This document shows, in pieces, positions 44,006 through 52,465 of a DNA stretch of 64,000 bases. The stretch comes from JAKZVK01 sp965237575 (GTDB lineage: Bacteria; Acidobacteriota; Terriglobia; Bryobacterales; UBA6623), in assembly GCA_965237575.1 (NCBI GenBank), contig CBDEGI010000004.1, positions 3,162,001 through 3,226,000 on the forward strand, given 5' to 3'. Numbering within the stretch: the stretch's first letter is position 1; each line of letters starts with the position of its first letter. The notes under the pieces were generated by a model. That model was not told the origin of the DNA. It worked only from the letters and a program-made list of their open reading frames with translations, and ran no database searches. Position numbers and translations under genes: made by a program.

Positions 44006-44539
44006 TTAGGGCTGATTCACGACCGTCTCGAACTCTGGGTCGGCGAAATATACCGAGCCGGTCCCAGCGAACGTCAGGCCGATCGTGATGCGTACAGCAT
44101 CCGCATCGATTTTTCCAACGATCTCGCGCATAGTCCAGTCGCGCGTGCGGATCCGCTGATCGAGCGAGTAACCGTGGAACCCAACGCCGCTGGGCCGATC
44201 GACTCGAACGAAGAGCTGCGCCCGGGATAACGTCGGCTCGTCAAGGCGCAAAGATGCGCGGTATCGAACCTGCTGACCACGAAGAGCCGTCGCGTCAAAC
44301 GATTGCGTGATGTAGGCGCGGTCACCGCGACGCTGCTCATCTTGATAACGAACCATGGCACATCGTGAGTCCAGTACGCGGCAATCGTCTACCATAGCGA
44401 TGTAATAACTCGGACTAGGAGCCCAAGCCCAGCCCGTTGGCATTCCTCCAGTTCCGCTGTCCTTGAAGTTGAGATTGACTGGGCCCTGCTGGGCGAACAG
44501 GGGGACCGTGAGGCAGAACAAGAGCGCAACGCATCGCAT
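44006..44539 (-). CDS. Secreted carbohydrate-binding-like single-domain protein
   Basis: A 177-residue protein with a signal peptide (VALLFCLTVPLFAQQ). It has one jelly-roll-type domain: LNFKDSGTGGMPTGWAWAP, ITQSFDATALRGQQVRYRAS, AQLFVRVDRPSG, WTMREIVGKIDADAVRITIG and GSVYFADPEFE. In other acidobacteria this fold precedes peptidases or TPR domains; here it stands alone. GAGGAGG lies 6 nt before the start. It lies between repeats E4 and E5, in the opposite direction to its neighbours. Confidence 0.78.
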   Translation of the reverse strand: MRCVALLFCLTVPLFAQQGPVNLNFKDSGTGGMPTGWAWAPSPSYYIAMVDDCRVLDSRCAMVRYQDEQRRGDRAYITQSFDATALRGQQVRYRASLRLDEPTLSRAQLFVRVDRPSGVGFHGYSLDQRIRTRDWTMREIVGKIDADAVRITIGLTFAGTGSVYFADPEFETVVNQP

Positions 44540-44683
44540 GAGAAGCCTCCTCTCGTCGTACCGACCTGGCCGCAGTATACTTTCCCGAAGCGATCTCCAC
44601 AAGCACTCAACTAAAACCGATGTGCCGTTACGGGAACGCGCATTGGTCGTGATCATCTGGCTTCTCGGAAGCAATATGGCCGG

Positions 44684-44755
44684 CTTCTGACTATGGGAAT
44701 CGTCGGAAGCGACCTGGCCCGACGGCCCGCTTCCGCGACCCGACTTGTCGGAAGT
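44684..44755 (+). repeat. Cassette repeat E5
   Basis: CTTCTGACTATGGGAATCGT with CGGAAG, then CCCGCTTCCGCGACCC with GACTTGTCGGAAGT. It shows both half-units clearly; the first half is also close to E6 and E2. It ends ~82 nt before the next gene. Confidence 0.65.
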
Positions 44756-44837
44756 ACGGAAGTCCTCACGCCCGACTGGTGTCTAGGTTCCCTGTGGCTT
44801 CTATGCTTGGCGCGTCGCTCGTTGCGTACTGCTCACG

Positions 44838-45488
44838 TTGTTGACGCTTGCTTCGTGCGTCCAAGACAATCCAGGGGGCGAGCTGGCCAGAGTGGTGGAC
44901 CTCGTCGACCAGTCTGGTCTGGGAGGCGTCATACTCGACGTCATGCGTGTGGGTATCGCTCATCATTTCGGCTGGGCCGTGGCTGTCACCGCAGCCGCCA
45001 ACCACCAGGTCGTGGATCGCCGGAGGATCGACCTGATCGAACCCGGCATGCCGACAGCACCGATCCATCACGAAGGCAGACTTCTCGACGACGACGCCGC
45101 AGCAGCCTTGGTTGCGAAGGTGCGAGCCTCGGCCGTCCGGGCGACGACAGCTTCGCTGGACGAACTGGCAACCGCAGAATCCGAACCTATCGTGTCGATG
45201 TCGCTGCGAGGGTGGCCGCTTGACTTCCCCGACGACATCAACGTCCAACGTCGCGCACCCTATGAAAGCCGTGCCGACTCCGTCATGTACCGCCAAGTGC
45301 TGGCTGAGTGTGCCCGCGCACGCGGCTGGGACATCCATCTCTTCGACGCCAAGAACGTAGAGAGCCAGGCGGTGACCATCCTCGGTGAGCGGGCCGACGA
45401 CGTACTCCGCGGCCCGCGGGCAACGCTGGGACCGCCTTGGGCAAAGGACCATCGGATGGCGCTCGCGGCGACGATCGTGGCCGCCTGA
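44838..45488 (+). CDS. Conserved hypothetical protein with lipoprotein-like start
   Basis: A 216-residue protein. The first residues (LLTLASCVQDNPGGE) look like the end of a lipoprotein leader, but no good start lies in frame upstream; TTG 44838 is the best available. The conserved part begins at MRVGIAHHFGWAVAV (ATG 44943), which is where homologues seem to begin, and continues with NHQVVDRRRIDLIEPGMPTA. It ends DHRMALAATIVAA. I do not know the function. A frameshifted or fused N-terminus is possible. It lies between repeats E5 and E6. Confidence 0.65.
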   Translation: MLTLASCVQDNPGGELARVVDLVDQSGLGGVILDVMRVGIAHHFGWAVAVTAAANHQVVDRRRIDLIEPGMPTAPIHHEGRLLDDDAAAALVAKVRASAVRATTASLDELATAESEPIVSMSLRGWPLDFPDDINVQRRAPYESRADSVMYRQVLAECARARGWDIHLFDAKNVESQAVTILGERADDVLRGPRATLGPPWAKDHRMALAATIVAA

Positions 45489-45843
45489 CCGTCGCGTCGA
45501 GACTCTGAACACGGTGCTCCAGTAAGGGCGCTAGCGTCGGCCAGCTTCCGCTATGGGGGATTGTCGGAAGTGCTCCGCGACTGTAGGCGGCAGTAATCCT
45601 GCAAGTGCAGATTGCACCACCAGCTTCCGTCACCGCGAGCAGGACTAAGTCCCGTGGAACGAGCCACATAGGCGCTCGGTCACGGATTACTGTTGGTATA
45701 TCGGGATCGCATGAGGTTCCACTCGTTCGAGCGCCCAGAACGCCCTCGACAGGGTCGAAAGCCGAGCTGAATCAACGGCCCGTGCGTGGTACGATCGGAT
45801 CGTTCAACGGATCGGTTGTTACCAACAGCAATCCGTAAAGAGG
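45489..45843. other. Intergenic region holding repeat E6
   Basis: About 355 bp between the hypothetical gene and the kinase promoter. Most of it is the E6 block. No ORF or RNA gene is recognised in the remainder. Confidence 0.5.
45545..45700 (+). repeat. Cassette repeat E6 (hairpin plus conserved tail)
   Basis: CTTCCG, 14 nt, CGGAAG at 45545-45570. A ~120-bp tail follows, colinear with E2 (TGCAGAT at offset ~61). E2 and E6 are in the same orientation, 7.9 kb apart. It begins 56 nt after the upstream stop. Confidence 0.65.
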
Positions 45844-45849
45844 TAGAAT
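45844..45849 (+). promoter_or_regulatory. -10 box of the kinase gene
   Basis: TAGAAT, 9 nt before ATG 45859. No Shine-Dalgarno lies between, so the mRNA is leaderless or nearly so. Confidence 0.5.
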
Positions 45850-45858
45850 CGGACCGGC

Positions 45859-48135
45859 ATGATCGGCCAAACCATCTCGCACTACCGGATTACCGAAAAG
45901 CTCGGTGAAGGCGGGATGGGTGTCGTCTACAAGGCCGAGGACATCCGCCTCAAACGCCCGGTCGCATTGAAGTTCCTCCCGCCTGAAGCGCTGGACGACA
46001 AAGAGCGCCAAGACCGCTTCCTCCACGAGGCGCAAGCCGCCGCCGCCCTCAACCACCCGAACGTCTGCGTGGTCCATGAAATCGACGAAGCGGACGGGCG
46101 CACGTTCATCGTGATGGAGTTCATCGAGGGCGAGAGCGTCACGGACAAGGTTGCCTCCCGCCCGCTCAAGCTGGACGAAGCTCTGGGCATCGCCATGCAG
46201 GTCGGGGAAGCTCTCAAAGCGGCCCACGCCAAGGGAATCGTCCACCGCGACGTCAAGAGCGCCAACATCATGGTGACCGCCGAAGGCCTCGGCAAAATTA
46301 TGGACTTCGGCCTGGCGCAACTCAGCGAGCGTACGAAACTCACCAAAACCGGCTCCAGCCTGGGTACCCCGGCCTATATGTCGCCCGAGCAGGCCTTGGG
46401 GCAGAAGATCGACCATCGCTCCGATATCTGGTCGTTCGCGGTCGTGCTCTACGAAATGATCAGCGGGCAACTCCCGTTCAAGGGCGAAGTCGAGGCGGCG
46501 GTGGCCTATTCGATCGTCAACGAGGAGCCGGAGCCTCTGACCAGCTTGCGAGTCGGCGTCCCCGTCGAGTTGGACCGAATCTTGGCAAAGGCCCTGGCTA
46601 AGGATCCTGACGAGCGCTATCAGCATGTCGATGAGGTGCTGGTGGATCTGCGGGGCGTCCTCCGTGATTCGGAGGTCAAACAAAAGCCCCGCCCGCGCCA
46701 GGAATCAGTCGGGGCGGCTGCATCCCCAACGGTGACGACCGGCTCGCAACCCGCACCGGCGGAGCCCGCACTGCCACCGCCTAGAGTCTGGAGCCGATCC
46801 CGCATTGCGGCGGTGACGTCTGTTGCGCTTGCCGTGGTTGGGCTGGCGGTCTGGTGGACCGTTCACAACGCCGGGATCGGCGACGCGCGTCAGATGCTTC
46901 CAGAGATCGAGCGGCTTGCGGACGAAGAACAACTTGTCGCCGCGTACCGCATGGCCGAGGAGGCGGAACAGGTCCTTGGCGACGACCCGGCCCTGGCGGA
47001 GCTGTGGCCCCGCATCTCGCGCCCGATTTCGGTTCAGACCGAACCGCCAGGCGCCGACGTGTATGTGAAGGAGTACACGGACACGGAGGGTGCATGGCAG
47101 TACCTGGGGTCCTCTCCCATCCAAGATGCGCGCATCCCTCTTCAGTACTGCCGTTGGCGGATCGTGAAGGACGGCTACGAGGAGATCGAAGTCGCTGACC
47201 GCCGCGGGCCCCACAGCAGAAACCGAATTGACCAGCTTGAATTCGAACTCCAGGCCCCCGGGTCGACTCCGCCGGGAATGGTCCGCGTTCAAAGCGACTT
47301 GGGCCGCATCCGCGCCGGCCTGATGGGAACCTTTGGGCCGGTGGAGCTAGGTAGTTACTACCTCGACCGTTACGAGGTGACGAACCGCCAGTTCAAGGCA
47401 TTCGTGGACGATGGAGGCTATGCTAAGCCTGAGTATTGGCGTCAGCCATTCGTTAAGAACGGGAAGGTTCTGTCCTGGGAGGAGGCACAGGCGGAGCTTC
47501 GCGACGCCACCGGCAGGCCGGGCCCCTCTACATGGTCACTTGGTTCGTATCCGGATGGGGAAGATGACTTCCCTGTTCGCGGTGTGAGCTGGTTCGAGGC
47601 CGCCGCGTACGCGGAGTGGACGGGGAAGCAGTTGCCCACCATCTATCACTGGTACGCGGCCGTGGAGGGCCGCTGGAATTATTTGGTCTCTTTGAGCAAC
47701 CTCGCCGCAATGGAGTTGAAACCTGCCGGAGCGAGCCGGGCCATCAGCGGCTGGGGGGCTCACGACATGGCGGGCAGTGTTCGTGAGTGGTGCTGGAATG
47801 CTACAGGAGGCCAGCGTTTCATTCTAGGCGCGGCATGGAACGAGGCGGTTTACGTCTTTGGCTCGGGGGGCGCACGACCTCCGTTGGACCGCTCGCCGGG
47901 GAACGGCTTTCGGTGTGCAAAGTACGAGCAAACTGTCCCGGAAGAGCTGACGCGTCCTGTCCAGCGAGAGATACGGGACTTCAGCAGTGAAAAGCCCGTC
48001 GACGATGCAACCTTCGAGGCCTATAGGAGCCTCTTTTCCTATGACCGAACCGACCTGAATGAGCGCGTGGAGGCGGTAGACAAAAGCCCGCAGCACTGGA
48101 TCAAGGAAAAAGTCACTTTCGATAAATCCGGTTAG
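45859..48135 (+). CDS. Ser/Thr protein kinase with PEGA and SUMF1 domains, C-terminus missing
   Basis: A 758-residue protein. The Hanks-type kinase (~8-270) has GEGGMGVVY, ALKF, HRDVKSANIM, DFGLA and GTPAYMSPEQ. A proline-rich linker and one membrane helix (~315-333) are followed by a PEGA-like domain (ISVQTEPPGADVYV, ~378-440) and a formylglycine-generating-enzyme-like SUMF1 domain (~470-690: LDRYEVTNRQFKAFV, PVRGVSWFEAAAYAEW, GSVREWCWN, GNGFRCAK). Related acidobacterial proteins continue into an alpha/beta-hydrolase domain after the EKVTFD segment; here the protein stops three residues later. Kinase residues look active. The last 4 bp overlap the convergent arsM gene. Confidence 0.85.
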   Translation: MIGQTISHYRITEKLGEGGMGVVYKAEDIRLKRPVALKFLPPEALDDKERQDRFLHEAQAAAALNHPNVCVVHEIDEADGRTFIVMEFIEGESVTDKVASRPLKLDEALGIAMQVGEALKAAHAKGIVHRDVKSANIMVTAEGLGKIMDFGLAQLSERTKLTKTGSSLGTPAYMSPEQALGQKIDHRSDIWSFAVVLYEMISGQLPFKGEVEAAVAYSIVNEEPEPLTSLRVGVPVELDRILAKALAKDPDERYQHVDEVLVDLRGVLRDSEVKQKPRPRQESVGAAASPTVTTGSQPAPAEPALPPPRVWSRSRIAAVTSVALAVVGLAVWWTVHNAGIGDARQMLPEIERLADEEQLVAAYRMAEEAEQVLGDDPALAELWPRISRPISVQTEPPGADVYVKEYTDTEGAWQYLGSSPIQDARIPLQYCRWRIVKDGYEEIEVADRRGPHSRNRIDQLEFELQAPGSTPPGMVRVQSDLGRIRAGLMGTFGPVELGSYYLDRYEVTNRQFKAFVDDGGYAKPEYWRQPFVKNGKVLSWEEAQAELRDATGRPGPSTWSLGSYPDGEDDFPVRGVSWFEAAAYAEWTGKQLPTIYHWYAAVEGRWNYLVSLSNLAAMELKPAGASRAISGWGAHDMAGSVREWCWNATGGQRFILGAAWNEAVYVFGSGGARPPLDRSPGNGFRCAKYEQTVPEELTRPVQREIRDFSSEKPVDDATFEAYRSLFSYDRTDLNERVEAVDKSPQHWIKEKVTFDKSG

Positions 48136-49187
48136 CAGCAGCCCGCCGCGGGTGCATCCGCCGCCGCCGCCGGGCCACACGGGAACAGCCCGAAATGCTT
48201 CACCGGCGGGGTCACCTCGAAGTACTGGCCGAGCCGCGTCTCGCTGATCATCCGCGCGCTGTTGCGGCAGACCGCCGTCGGCCGGTGGGCCTCGAAGACG
48301 TGATGGTCGTCGAACGTGAACCGCGCGGCCGACCCCGGAGAGTTGCCCTTGTACACGGCCACCTGCCCGTAGTCCTCGCAGCGCCGGTCGAGCGGCTGGG
48401 AAAACTTGAAAGCGCGCACCGTCAGTGACGAGAATGTAATCGGCTCGCCCTTGGCCTCCTGCTGCACTACCCGCCGGCTGACGACCCGTGGATCGGCGAA
48501 CCCGGCGTCCTTCATCGCATCGAACCAGTCATGCTCATACATCGCGCCGCCGATGCACTCGGCGATCATCTCCGGATCCTCGCGCACCGAGTTCGGGACC
48601 CGCCGGTCGGCTGCGATGTCGGAGATGTAGAACTCACCGCCGTCCCGCAGCACGCGCTGCATGGTCTGGAACACCAAGTCCTTGCGCGGCGACAGGTTGA
48701 TCACACAGTCGGAGATCACCAGATCGATGCTGCCGTCCGGAATCGCCTCCGCCACCTCGATGAAGTCCTTGTGGAAGGCCGTATTGACCCCGCTGTAGCC
48801 AAAGTTGCGGGCGACTTCGGGCGCATACTCTCGGGCAATGGCAAGCTGCTCGTCAGTCATGTCGATGCCGTGGACGAACCCGCCCGGGCCGACCTTGTGC
48901 GAAGTAATGAAGGCATCGACGCCCGCCCCTGACCCGAGGTCGAGCACGGTGATGCCGCTCAGATCGTCGTCCGGAATCGGACAACCACAGCCGTAGTGCC
49001 GGTCCTTGACCGCCTCAGGGATCAACTCGAGGACGGCGGCATGACGCTGTTGCGTCTCGTCGGTGCAGCAGGCCTGCTGGCTCAGGTCCGACTTTTTCTT
49101 GAGGTGCCGCCCGTAGTAGTGGCGCAGGTGGTCTCGCAGGTCTTGAATCTCCGGCGTGACTTCCAGAAAAGCGGTCTGCGTAGCCAT
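48132..49187 (-). CDS. arsM: Arsenite methyltransferase
   Basis: A 351-residue SAM-dependent methyltransferase. VLDLGSGAGVDAFI is the SAM-binding motif, HGIDMTDEQLAIAR follows, and FYISDIAADRRVP is family-typical. Cysteines match the ArsM arsenic-binding positions: ACC (~40-41), YGCGCP (~66-69), SDCVINLSP and ECIGGAM. The tail ends in GCC, adding thiols. ArsM methylates As(III) to less toxic and volatile forms. No arsR or other ars gene is adjacent, so regulation is not visible. ATG 49187 is chosen because conserved sequence begins there. Confidence 0.9.
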   Translation of the reverse strand: MATQTAFLEVTPEIQDLRDHLRHYYGRHLKKKSDLSQQACCTDETQQRHAAVLELIPEAVKDRHYGCGCPIPDDDLSGITVLDLGSGAGVDAFITSHKVGPGGFVHGIDMTDEQLAIAREYAPEVARNFGYSGVNTAFHKDFIEVAEAIPDGSIDLVISDCVINLSPRKDLVFQTMQRVLRDGGEFYISDIAADRRVPNSVREDPEMIAECIGGAMYEHDWFDAMKDAGFADPRVVSRRVVQQEAKGEPITFSSLTVRAFKFSQPLDRRCEDYGQVAVYKGNSPGSAARFTFDDHHVFEAHRPTAVCRNSARMISETRLGQYFEVTPPVKHFGLFPCGPAAAADAPAAGCC

Positions 49188-49354
49188 CGTGTCGGCCCCC
49201 TCTGTCTCTACCCGGACCAACCAGGAACTTCCGAGCAAGTGATCTAGTTTACCGGATCGAACCACGCCCATCGAAGCCTGCCGAGCAGCGGGACAGTTGG
49301 TTTGGAGACGGTGCGTCCGGGGCACAACTCGTTGCAGCCCGTCTTGGCGCGGGT

Positions 49355-49573
49355 CTACCGGCTACGGGATACTTCGCGAGCCAGGGAAGGAAAGTAACGC
49401 GACAGCACCCTGTTGAGCCATTGCTCGGCTCCTTGCCGGCGCGCGAAGCTGTTGGCGAAGCGCAGCCCGCCGCCCCACAGAAAGGCGTGCCAGCGGTGCT
49501 TGGAGCGCTGCTCGAGCACCACGGCGTGCACCCGGTCATCGCCGATTTCGAAGGTGTAGTTCAGTGTCGTCAC
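49355..49573 (-). CDS. Small hypothetical protein
   Basis: A 72-residue protein, TLNYTFEIGDDRVHAVVLEQ followed by HAFLWGGGLRFANSFARRQG and a basic tail. The start is GTG, and no strong ribosome site is visible. The family is not recognised. It is probably a real gene, given a soluble, protein-like composition unlike the neighbouring shadow frames, but confidence is modest. Confidence 0.45.
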   Translation of the reverse strand: MTTLNYTFEIGDDRVHAVVLEQRSKHRWHAFLWGGGLRFANSFARRQGAEQWLNRVLSRYFPSLAREVSRSR

Positions 49574-49658
49574 AGCGGGGTCGTCACAGCAGCCTGCCGC
49601 GGCGGACGCTACTGGTAGTTTCGTCCAGGGGGCGCAAAAAGTTTATCAGGTATCTCAC

Positions 49659-50804
49659 TTAGGCCGCGTGAACCCGCCGGCTCCCTGCGAGGCGATTCTC
49701 CCGTGCCAGCGCTGCCAGGAACAGCAGCAACCCCAGAGCCGGAACCGCCGACCACGGCGGGCCAGCAAACGAGAAGAAGAAAATCATCGGAGTGGCGAGC
49801 ATGACCGCGGCAATCCGCGAGAGCTTGCTCGTCGAGTGAAACGAGACCAGCCACAGCGGCAACAGCAGCATCGCCGCGTCGTAGCCGAACACATGCGGAC
49901 CCGCCATCACCGACGCCGTCAGCCCCGCCGCAAGCGCCTGCCACCATGGCGCCCGCCACACCGCCACGGCCATCAAAACTACCACTAGAGCGAGCAGGCC
50001 CACCGTCACCGCCGGATGCTCGACGCCGAAGTTCACTCCGACGCTGTGGATATTGACCATCAGCTCGGGCGAGGGCGAAAGCCGCCGCAGGTCTTTGGCT
50101 TCGAGCAGCCGCACGTACTGCGTCATGCCCTCGACGCCGCCCGTCAAGGCCGAGAGCAACGCCAGTCCGGCCGCGGCGCCCGCATAGCCCCACAGCATCT
50201 TCCATCGCCGCCCCACCAGCATCGCTACGGGGACAAGAAACAGCAGATGGAACTTCATCAGACCCAGAGCCATCACCGCGCCCGCTGCCGCGTCCTTGCC
50301 CCGCTCTGCCAACGCGTAGGCGGCAATCGCAATCACCAGCATGAACACGCCATCCTGGCCGTGCGCGACGCCCAGGGCGGTCGGCAAGTACAACGACCCC
50401 AGAATCAGAGCATCCGGCCCAAACCGCCGCCCGGCCCACGCCCAGCAGCCGACTAGCAGGATCACGTGCAATGCGATCCACGCGTAGAGCGCCGCGTCAA
50501 GCGGCAGCAGGGACAAGGGCGCCAACGCCAGCGCGTAGAAGTGGGGGCGTACGAAGGGGATCAGCTCCGGCGTCGAGGGCGCCAGCTCCCGCTCCAGAGC
50601 AAGCTGCGTTTGCTGATCGTAGAGTTGCGCGAACTGTCCGGACCCCGCCAGCGTCGCCCCGACGTAGAGATTCAGGAAGTCATGATTCCGTGCCGAATCG
50701 ACCACCCCGGCACCCATGACCGCCCAAAAAACGGTCATCACCGCCGCGAAGACAATCGCCCCCCAGGCGGGAGTTTGGCGCCCCTTGCCCTCGACGCTCA
50801 CCAA
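49659..50804 (-). CDS. GT87/DUF2029 family membrane glycosyltransferase
   Basis: A 381-residue protein with about ten membrane helices, including WGAIVFAAVMTVFWAVMGAG and ALYAWIALHVILLVGCWAW. The periplasmic loop after helix 1 (DFLNLYVGATLAGSGQFAQL) holds the Asp expected for GT-C enzymes of the DUF2029/GT87 family. Such enzymes use polyprenyl-linked sugars to build surface glycans. It stands alone, divergent from the quinoprotein at 51049. Confidence 0.8.
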   Translation of the reverse strand: MVSVEGKGRQTPAWGAIVFAAVMTVFWAVMGAGVVDSARNHDFLNLYVGATLAGSGQFAQLYDQQTQLALERELAPSTPELIPFVRPHFYALALAPLSLLPLDAALYAWIALHVILLVGCWAWAGRRFGPDALILGSLYLPTALGVAHGQDGVFMLVIAIAAYALAERGKDAAAGAVMALGLMKFHLLFLVPVAMLVGRRWKMLWGYAGAAAGLALLSALTGGVEGMTQYVRLLEAKDLRRLSPSPELMVNIHSVGVNFGVEHPAVTVGLLALVVVLMAVAVWRAPWWQALAAGLTASVMAGPHVFGYDAAMLLLPLWLVSFHSTSKLSRIAAVMLATPMIFFFSFAGPPWSAVPALGLLLFLAALARENRLAGSRRVHAA

Positions 50805-50979
50805 CGCAGTTTCCTATTGACCCCGACCGAGTCGGCGCCCCCGAACTCCCACGCAACGGTCTCAAGGCTACCACAGCCTTTTCCTTAGCTCTTCCCTCTG
50901 TAACTCCTTGATCGCGACGGTCGCCCACTTATCATGCGGCCCATCACTGAAGAGTAGGGGCCATCGCGAGCCCCTGTGA

Positions 50980-51021
50980 TATCATGCCGAAAACCCCCTC
51001 GCGGAGCGTTCCCTCGAGGGG
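50980..51021 (+). promoter_or_regulatory. Promoter and leader hairpin of the quinoprotein gene
   Basis: TATCAT at 50980-50985, followed by a perfect 7-bp stem (CCCCTCG, 13-nt loop, CGAGGGG) at 50995-51021. A GGAGG ribosome site sits 7 nt before the TTG start. The hairpin would lie near the 5' end of the mRNA. Confidence 0.45.
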
Positions 51022-51048
51022 TGCCGTCAAGCCTTCGGAGGTGAGACC

Positions 51049-52386
51049 TTGCTCAACCGAACAACACGCCTATTACTCGTCGCGTCACTGGTGCTCGCTG
51101 CCGGCGTCACGGCCGCCGCCGCGGACAACTGGCCGCAGTGGCGCGGCCCGCACCTCAACGGCACGAGCACAACGGCCAAGAATCTTCCCACAAACTGGAG
51201 CACGACCGAGAACGTCAAATGGAGCCTCGAACTGCCGAGTTGGAGTGCCGCCACGCCCATCATCTGGGGCGATACCGTCTTGGTCACCTCCGCTCAAGAA
51301 GGCTTTCAGCAACTGCAGCAGCGGTCCGGCGGCGGTCCGCGCCCCGACCCCACCAGTGATAAGAACAAAATGTACTTGATCGCCGTCAACCGCGCCGACG
51401 GCGGCGTTCGCTGGAGCAAGCTCATGGGAGCGGGAAACCGTCTCCACCGCAAGCAGAACCTCGCCTCCCCCTCGCCCGTCACCGACGGCAAGCACATCTG
51501 GACCATGACCGGCGCCGGCACCCTGACTTGCTTCGACTTTGACGGCAACCAAGTCTGGCAGCGCGATATTCAAAAGGATTACGGAACATTCGGTCTCAAT
51601 CACGGCTACGCGAACTCGCCGCTGCTGCACAAAGGGCGTCTCTACATCCAAGTGCTGCACGGCATGAAGACCGACGACCCCTCTTATGTCTTCGCAGTCG
51701 ACACCAAGACCGGCAAGACCCTCTGGAAGGTCGAGCGCCCGACCGACGCAACGTCCGAGTCGCCCGACGACTACTCGACGCCCGTACTGGCCACGGTCAA
51801 CGGCAAACAACAGCTCGTGGTCTCCGGTGGCGACTATGTCACCGGCCACAGCCTTGAGTCGGGGAAGGAACTCTGGCGCATGGGTGGCCTCAACCCCGGC
51901 CACGAAAGGGCGTATCGCACGATCGCGTCCTCCATCGTCAACAACGACATGGTCTACACCTCGAGCACCCGCGGACGTCCTTTCATCGCTTTCCATCCGG
52001 GCGGCAGCGGCGACATCACCAACTCCAACATGGTGTGGAAGAACGACCTCGGCCCCGATGTACCCACGCCCACGAGCGACGGCAAGATCATCTACGTCAT
52101 CAACGACCGCGGCATCGCCATTGCGTTCGACGCCAAGACGGGCGATGTCATCTGGGACCGCAAGCGCATCGAGCCGGGCACCTACAGCTCCTCGCCCATC
52201 CTCGCCGACGGCAAGATTTACGCCACCAGTGAAGACGGCACGACGACGGTACTCAAAGCGGGCCCCGAGTTCGAGATCTTGGCCGTCAATAAACTCGAGA
52301 GCCACACTCTGGCGACGCCGTCGCCGGTCGGCGATGAGATCTTCATCCGCACGGCCGAGCATCTCTACTGCATCGCTCAACAATAG
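51049..52386 (+). CDS. Secreted PQQ-like beta-propeller protein
   Basis: A 445-residue exported protein (leader LLLVASLVLAAGVTAAAA) with a PQQ-type propeller: WPQWRGPHLNGTSTTAKNLP, KTGKTLWKVERPTDAT, and blades with GDVIWDRKRIEPGTYSSSPI. It has no heme site and no clear PQQ-binding residues, so it is probably a scaffold or binding protein rather than a dehydrogenase. The TTG start is supported by GGAGG 7 nt upstream. It is followed by the SAF-domain oxidoreductase under a separate -10 box. Confidence 0.82.
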   Translation: MLNRTTRLLLVASLVLAAGVTAAAADNWPQWRGPHLNGTSTTAKNLPTNWSTTENVKWSLELPSWSAATPIIWGDTVLVTSAQEGFQQLQQRSGGGPRPDPTSDKNKMYLIAVNRADGGVRWSKLMGAGNRLHRKQNLASPSPVTDGKHIWTMTGAGTLTCFDFDGNQVWQRDIQKDYGTFGLNHGYANSPLLHKGRLYIQVLHGMKTDDPSYVFAVDTKTGKTLWKVERPTDATSESPDDYSTPVLATVNGKQQLVVSGGDYVTGHSLESGKELWRMGGLNPGHERAYRTIASSIVNNDMVYTSSTRGRPFIAFHPGGSGDITNSNMVWKNDLGPDVPTPTSDGKIIYVINDRGIAIAFDAKTGDVIWDRKRIEPGTYSSSPILADGKIYATSEDGTTTVLKAGPEFEILAVNKLESHTLATPSPVGDEIFIRTAEHLYCIAQQ

Positions 52387-52450
52387 GCTCACATCCGCGG
52401 TTCGACTCGTTCCCGGCTGGTCGAAACGCCGTCGCCGGTGGCGTGCCCGG

Positions 52451-52456
52451 TATGAT
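52451..52456 (+). promoter_or_regulatory. -10 box before the SAF oxidoreductase
   Basis: TATGAT, 9 nt before GTG 52466, with no Shine-Dalgarno. This is near-leaderless geometry, as for the kinase gene. Confidence 0.45.
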
Positions 52457-52465
52457 GGTGGGCCA

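Noticed and set aside
44000..44013. GCTAACGTTAGGG as an attC-like core site
   Set aside because: It is a short chance palindrome overlapping the end of a gene; the second core site and the spacer structure are missing.
44766..45512. 248-codon minus-strand frame opposite the hypothetical gene
   Set aside because: The plus strand carries the conserved MRVGIAHHFGWAVAV segment; the minus frame has no similarity I recognise.
37062..45700. Integron attC sites
   Set aside because: The repeats are imperfect palindromes next to single genes, but none shows the conserved attC core pair (GTTRRRY with RYYYAAC) at its ends, and no integron integrase is in the window.
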